Assembly (NCBI RefSeq): GCF_029761915.1
Contig: NZ_CP121695.1
Span: forward strand, 6,353,501-6,417,500
Direction of reading: 5' to 3'
DNA: 64,000 nucleotides
DNA from: Bradyrhizobium sp. CB1650
Lineage (GTDB): Bacteria > Pseudomonadota > Alphaproteobacteria > Rhizobiales > Xanthobacteraceae
The notes beneath the pieces are model-generated. The model ran no database searches, was not told the origin of the DNA, and saw nothing but the letters and a program-made list of their open reading frames with translations. How positions within the stretch are numbered: the first letter of the stretch is position 1; each line of letters starts with the position of its first letter. Shown in pieces: positions 62,566 to 64,000 of this stretch. Both the position numbers and the translations under genes were made by a program.

Positions 62566-62588
62566 AAATTGCATGCAATATGCAATTT
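62566..62588. promoter_or_regulatory. Inverted repeat in the AT-rich region before the MFS gene
   Basis: AAATTGCAT and ATGCAATTT form perfect 9-bp arms with a 5-base spacer. It lies in a markedly AT-rich tract (about 62530-62600), 106 bp before the carrier gene. The form is like GntR-family operators; the regulator is not in the window. Confidence 0.5.
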
Positions 62589-62693
62589 TTCGATTGTATC
62601 CGTCTTGCGGTTGCCCTAGACGAGAAAGGGGCCCACGCCTCCCGCCACAGAGCGGTCACGAGAAGGATGGGAGCAAACCGACGGAGGATGCGA

Positions 62694-63998
62694 ATGGACG
62701 GGCGTACGACGACGGCAAATGGTGTTTTGGCGCTGAGGCGGACCAACGTCCGCTGGAAGATTTTCTTCCTGATGTTGTTCCTGATCGCGATCAACTACAT
62801 CGATCGCGCCTCGCTCTCGGTGGCGATGCCGCTGATCGCGAAGGAGTTCAATCTCGATCCTGCGACGCAGGGTTTGATCCTCAGCTCGTTCTTCTGGACC
62901 TACGCCTTCATGCAGGTCCCCGGCGGCATGCTCGCGGACAAGTTCAAGCCGCGCATCGTCATCGCCGCCGCGACCATCGGCTGGGGCTTCTTCCAGGCGA
63001 TCGCCGCTGCGTCCACGAGCTGGGTGATGCTGCTCCTGACGCGGCTCGGCCTCGGCGCCACCGAGGCGCCGATCTATCCGGCGGGCGGCAAGCTCAACGC
63101 GATCTGGATGACGCAGAACGAGCGCGCCCGCGGCGCCACGCTGCTGGACGGCGGCGCGCCGCTTGGCGCAGCGCTCGGCGCAATCGTCATCGCCTGGCTG
63201 ATCGCAGCATTCGAATCGTGGCGCGCGGCCTTCCTCGTCGCCGGTGTCGGCACCATCCTGTGCGGCCTCGCGGCCTGGTGGTACATCCGCAATGCGCCGA
63301 GCGAACATCCCTCCGTCGACGAGAGCGAGGCGCGCTTCATCGAGGCGGCGCATGCCGAGGAAGACGCCCGGGCGCCGGCCTCGCGCGGCGGCGGCTGGAG
63401 CGCCTATTTCCGCTTCCGCTCGGTCTGGTTGATGTGCTGCGGCTGGATGTTCTTCAACACCGTGTTCTACGGGCTCTTGACCTGGATGCCGACCTATCTG
63501 TTCAAGGTGCACGGCTTCGACATCAAGACGCTGGGCGGCGCTTCCTTCATCATCTTCTTCGCCGGGTTCATCGGCGAGCTGGTCGGCGGTCTGATCGGCG
63601 ATGCCTGGCGGTCGCGCGGTGCCGCGCCCAACCTCGTGTTCCGTTCACTGTTCGGCTTCGCGGCATTGATCGCGACCGTCTCGGTGTTCGCCGTGGCTTA
63701 TGTCCGCGATCCCGTCATCGTCGTCGTGCTGCTGTCGACCACGCTGTTCTTCCTGCGCTGGTGCGGCATGTACTGGGCGATCCCCTCGATGCTGGCGACA
63801 CGCGACCGCGCCGGCTTCCTCGGCGGGTGCATGAATCTCGGCGGCAACATCGCCGGCATCACGGTGCCGATCATCGTCGGCTTCATCGTGCAGATCACCG
63901 GATCGTACTTCCTGGCATTGATGTTCTTCGCCGCGGCCGGTGTCGCTCTGTTCGCTTGCTCGACCGCGATCGACTACAGCCGCAAACTGCCGGTCTGA
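62694..63998 (+). CDS. MFS transporter of the anion:cation symporter type
   Basis: ATG at 62694 has GGAGG at the right spacing and gives 434 residues. The N-terminus (WKIFFLMLFLIAINYIDRASLSVAMPLI) and the next region (FFWTYAFMQVPGGMLADKFKPRIV) are typical of the ACS family, with uptake of hexuronates, glucarate or aromatic acids. Twelve hydrophobic helices are present. The gene is complete; the stop is 2 bp before the window end. An AT-rich control region precedes it. Confidence 0.88.
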   Translation: MDGRTTTANGVLALRRTNVRWKIFFLMLFLIAINYIDRASLSVAMPLIAKEFNLDPATQGLILSSFFWTYAFMQVPGGMLADKFKPRIVIAAATIGWGFFQAIAAASTSWVMLLLTRLGLGATEAPIYPAGGKLNAIWMTQNERARGATLLDGGAPLGAALGAIVIAWLIAAFESWRAAFLVAGVGTILCGLAAWWYIRNAPSEHPSVDESEARFIEAAHAEEDARAPASRGGGWSAYFRFRSVWLMCCGWMFFNTVFYGLLTWMPTYLFKVHGFDIKTLGGASFIIFFAGFIGELVGGLIGDAWRSRGAAPNLVFRSLFGFAALIATVSVFAVAYVRDPVIVVVLLSTTLFFLRWCGMYWAIPSMLATRDRAGFLGGCMNLGGNIAGITVPIIVGFIVQITGSYFLALMFFAAAGVALFACSTAIDYSRKLPV

Positions 63999-64000
63999 CG

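Noticed and set aside
1..64000. tRNA genes, rRNA, CRISPR arrays, insertion sequences
   Set aside because: I looked for T-loop-like and anticodon-arm patterns, regularly spaced repeats and transposase motifs and saw none; a covariance search would be needed to exclude tRNAs.

Overview
The window looks like chromosomal DNA of a Bradyrhizobium-type alphaproteobacterium: high GC, a fixNOQP-fixGHIS cytochrome cbb3 cluster next to fixLJ, a lone receiver gene and fixK2, an nrtABC-narK-flp-nasC nitrate assimilation block, and palindromic intergenic repeats of the CGTCATTGCGAG type. With its TTG start, FixL is 505 residues, and His200, Arg220 and His291 fall at the positions known in Bradyrhizobium japonicum FixL. 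No transposase, CRISPR array, rRNA or tRNA gene was recognised.

Layout. 1-700: 3' part of an SMP-30/gluconolactonase gene. 801-9620 (minus): nitrate assimilation, nrtABC and narK-flp-nasC, each with its own control region. 9967-30341: mixed catabolic, sensory and regulatory genes (intradiol dioxygenase, serine hydrolase, HRxxN histidine kinase, enolase-superfamily enzyme, ccdA, two LysR regulators, XRE regulator, enoyl-CoA hydratase, a frameshifted isopropylmalate-dehydrogenase-like gene, alcohol dehydrogenase, CaiB transferase, glycogen synthase, patatin, MpaB-like protein, redoxin). 30424-32719: small exported proteins, a cupin and an MFS carrier. 32716-45720: the microaerobic core, with fixNOQP and fixGHIS on the minus strand, a CBS protein and a universal stress protein, then fixL-fixJ-receiver-fixK2 on the plus strand. 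45786-53023: an ABC exporter / amylo-glucosidase / PRC-barrel / MFS series divergent from a glycosyltransferase, with EcfG-like promoters between them. 53140-63998: alkylsulfatase, TRAP transporter, tam, an unusual SDR, an arylsulfatase preceded by a remnant of its maturation enzyme, and an MFS carrier.

How the genes work together. FixL senses O2 and phosphorylates FixJ, which activates fixK2. FixK2 would then act on TTG(A/C)-N6-(T/G)CAA boxes. I find full boxes before fixN, fixG and the sulfatase operon and a one-mismatch box before the stress-protein gene, all with the box centre about 64-66 bp from the start codon. The nitrate genes share a duplicated upstream module, a palindrome whose centre lies 111 bp from a TGGCAC-N5-TTGAA element in both copies, which suggests common nitrogen control. 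The main oddities are: absence of the haemoglobin gene (bjgb) expected between narK and flp; a 5-bp repeat frameshift in the dehydrogenase gene; a formylglycine-generating-enzyme remnant coupled to the sulfatase; an SDR lacking its catalytic Tyr; and a 16-codon mini-ORF with a strong ribosome binding site.
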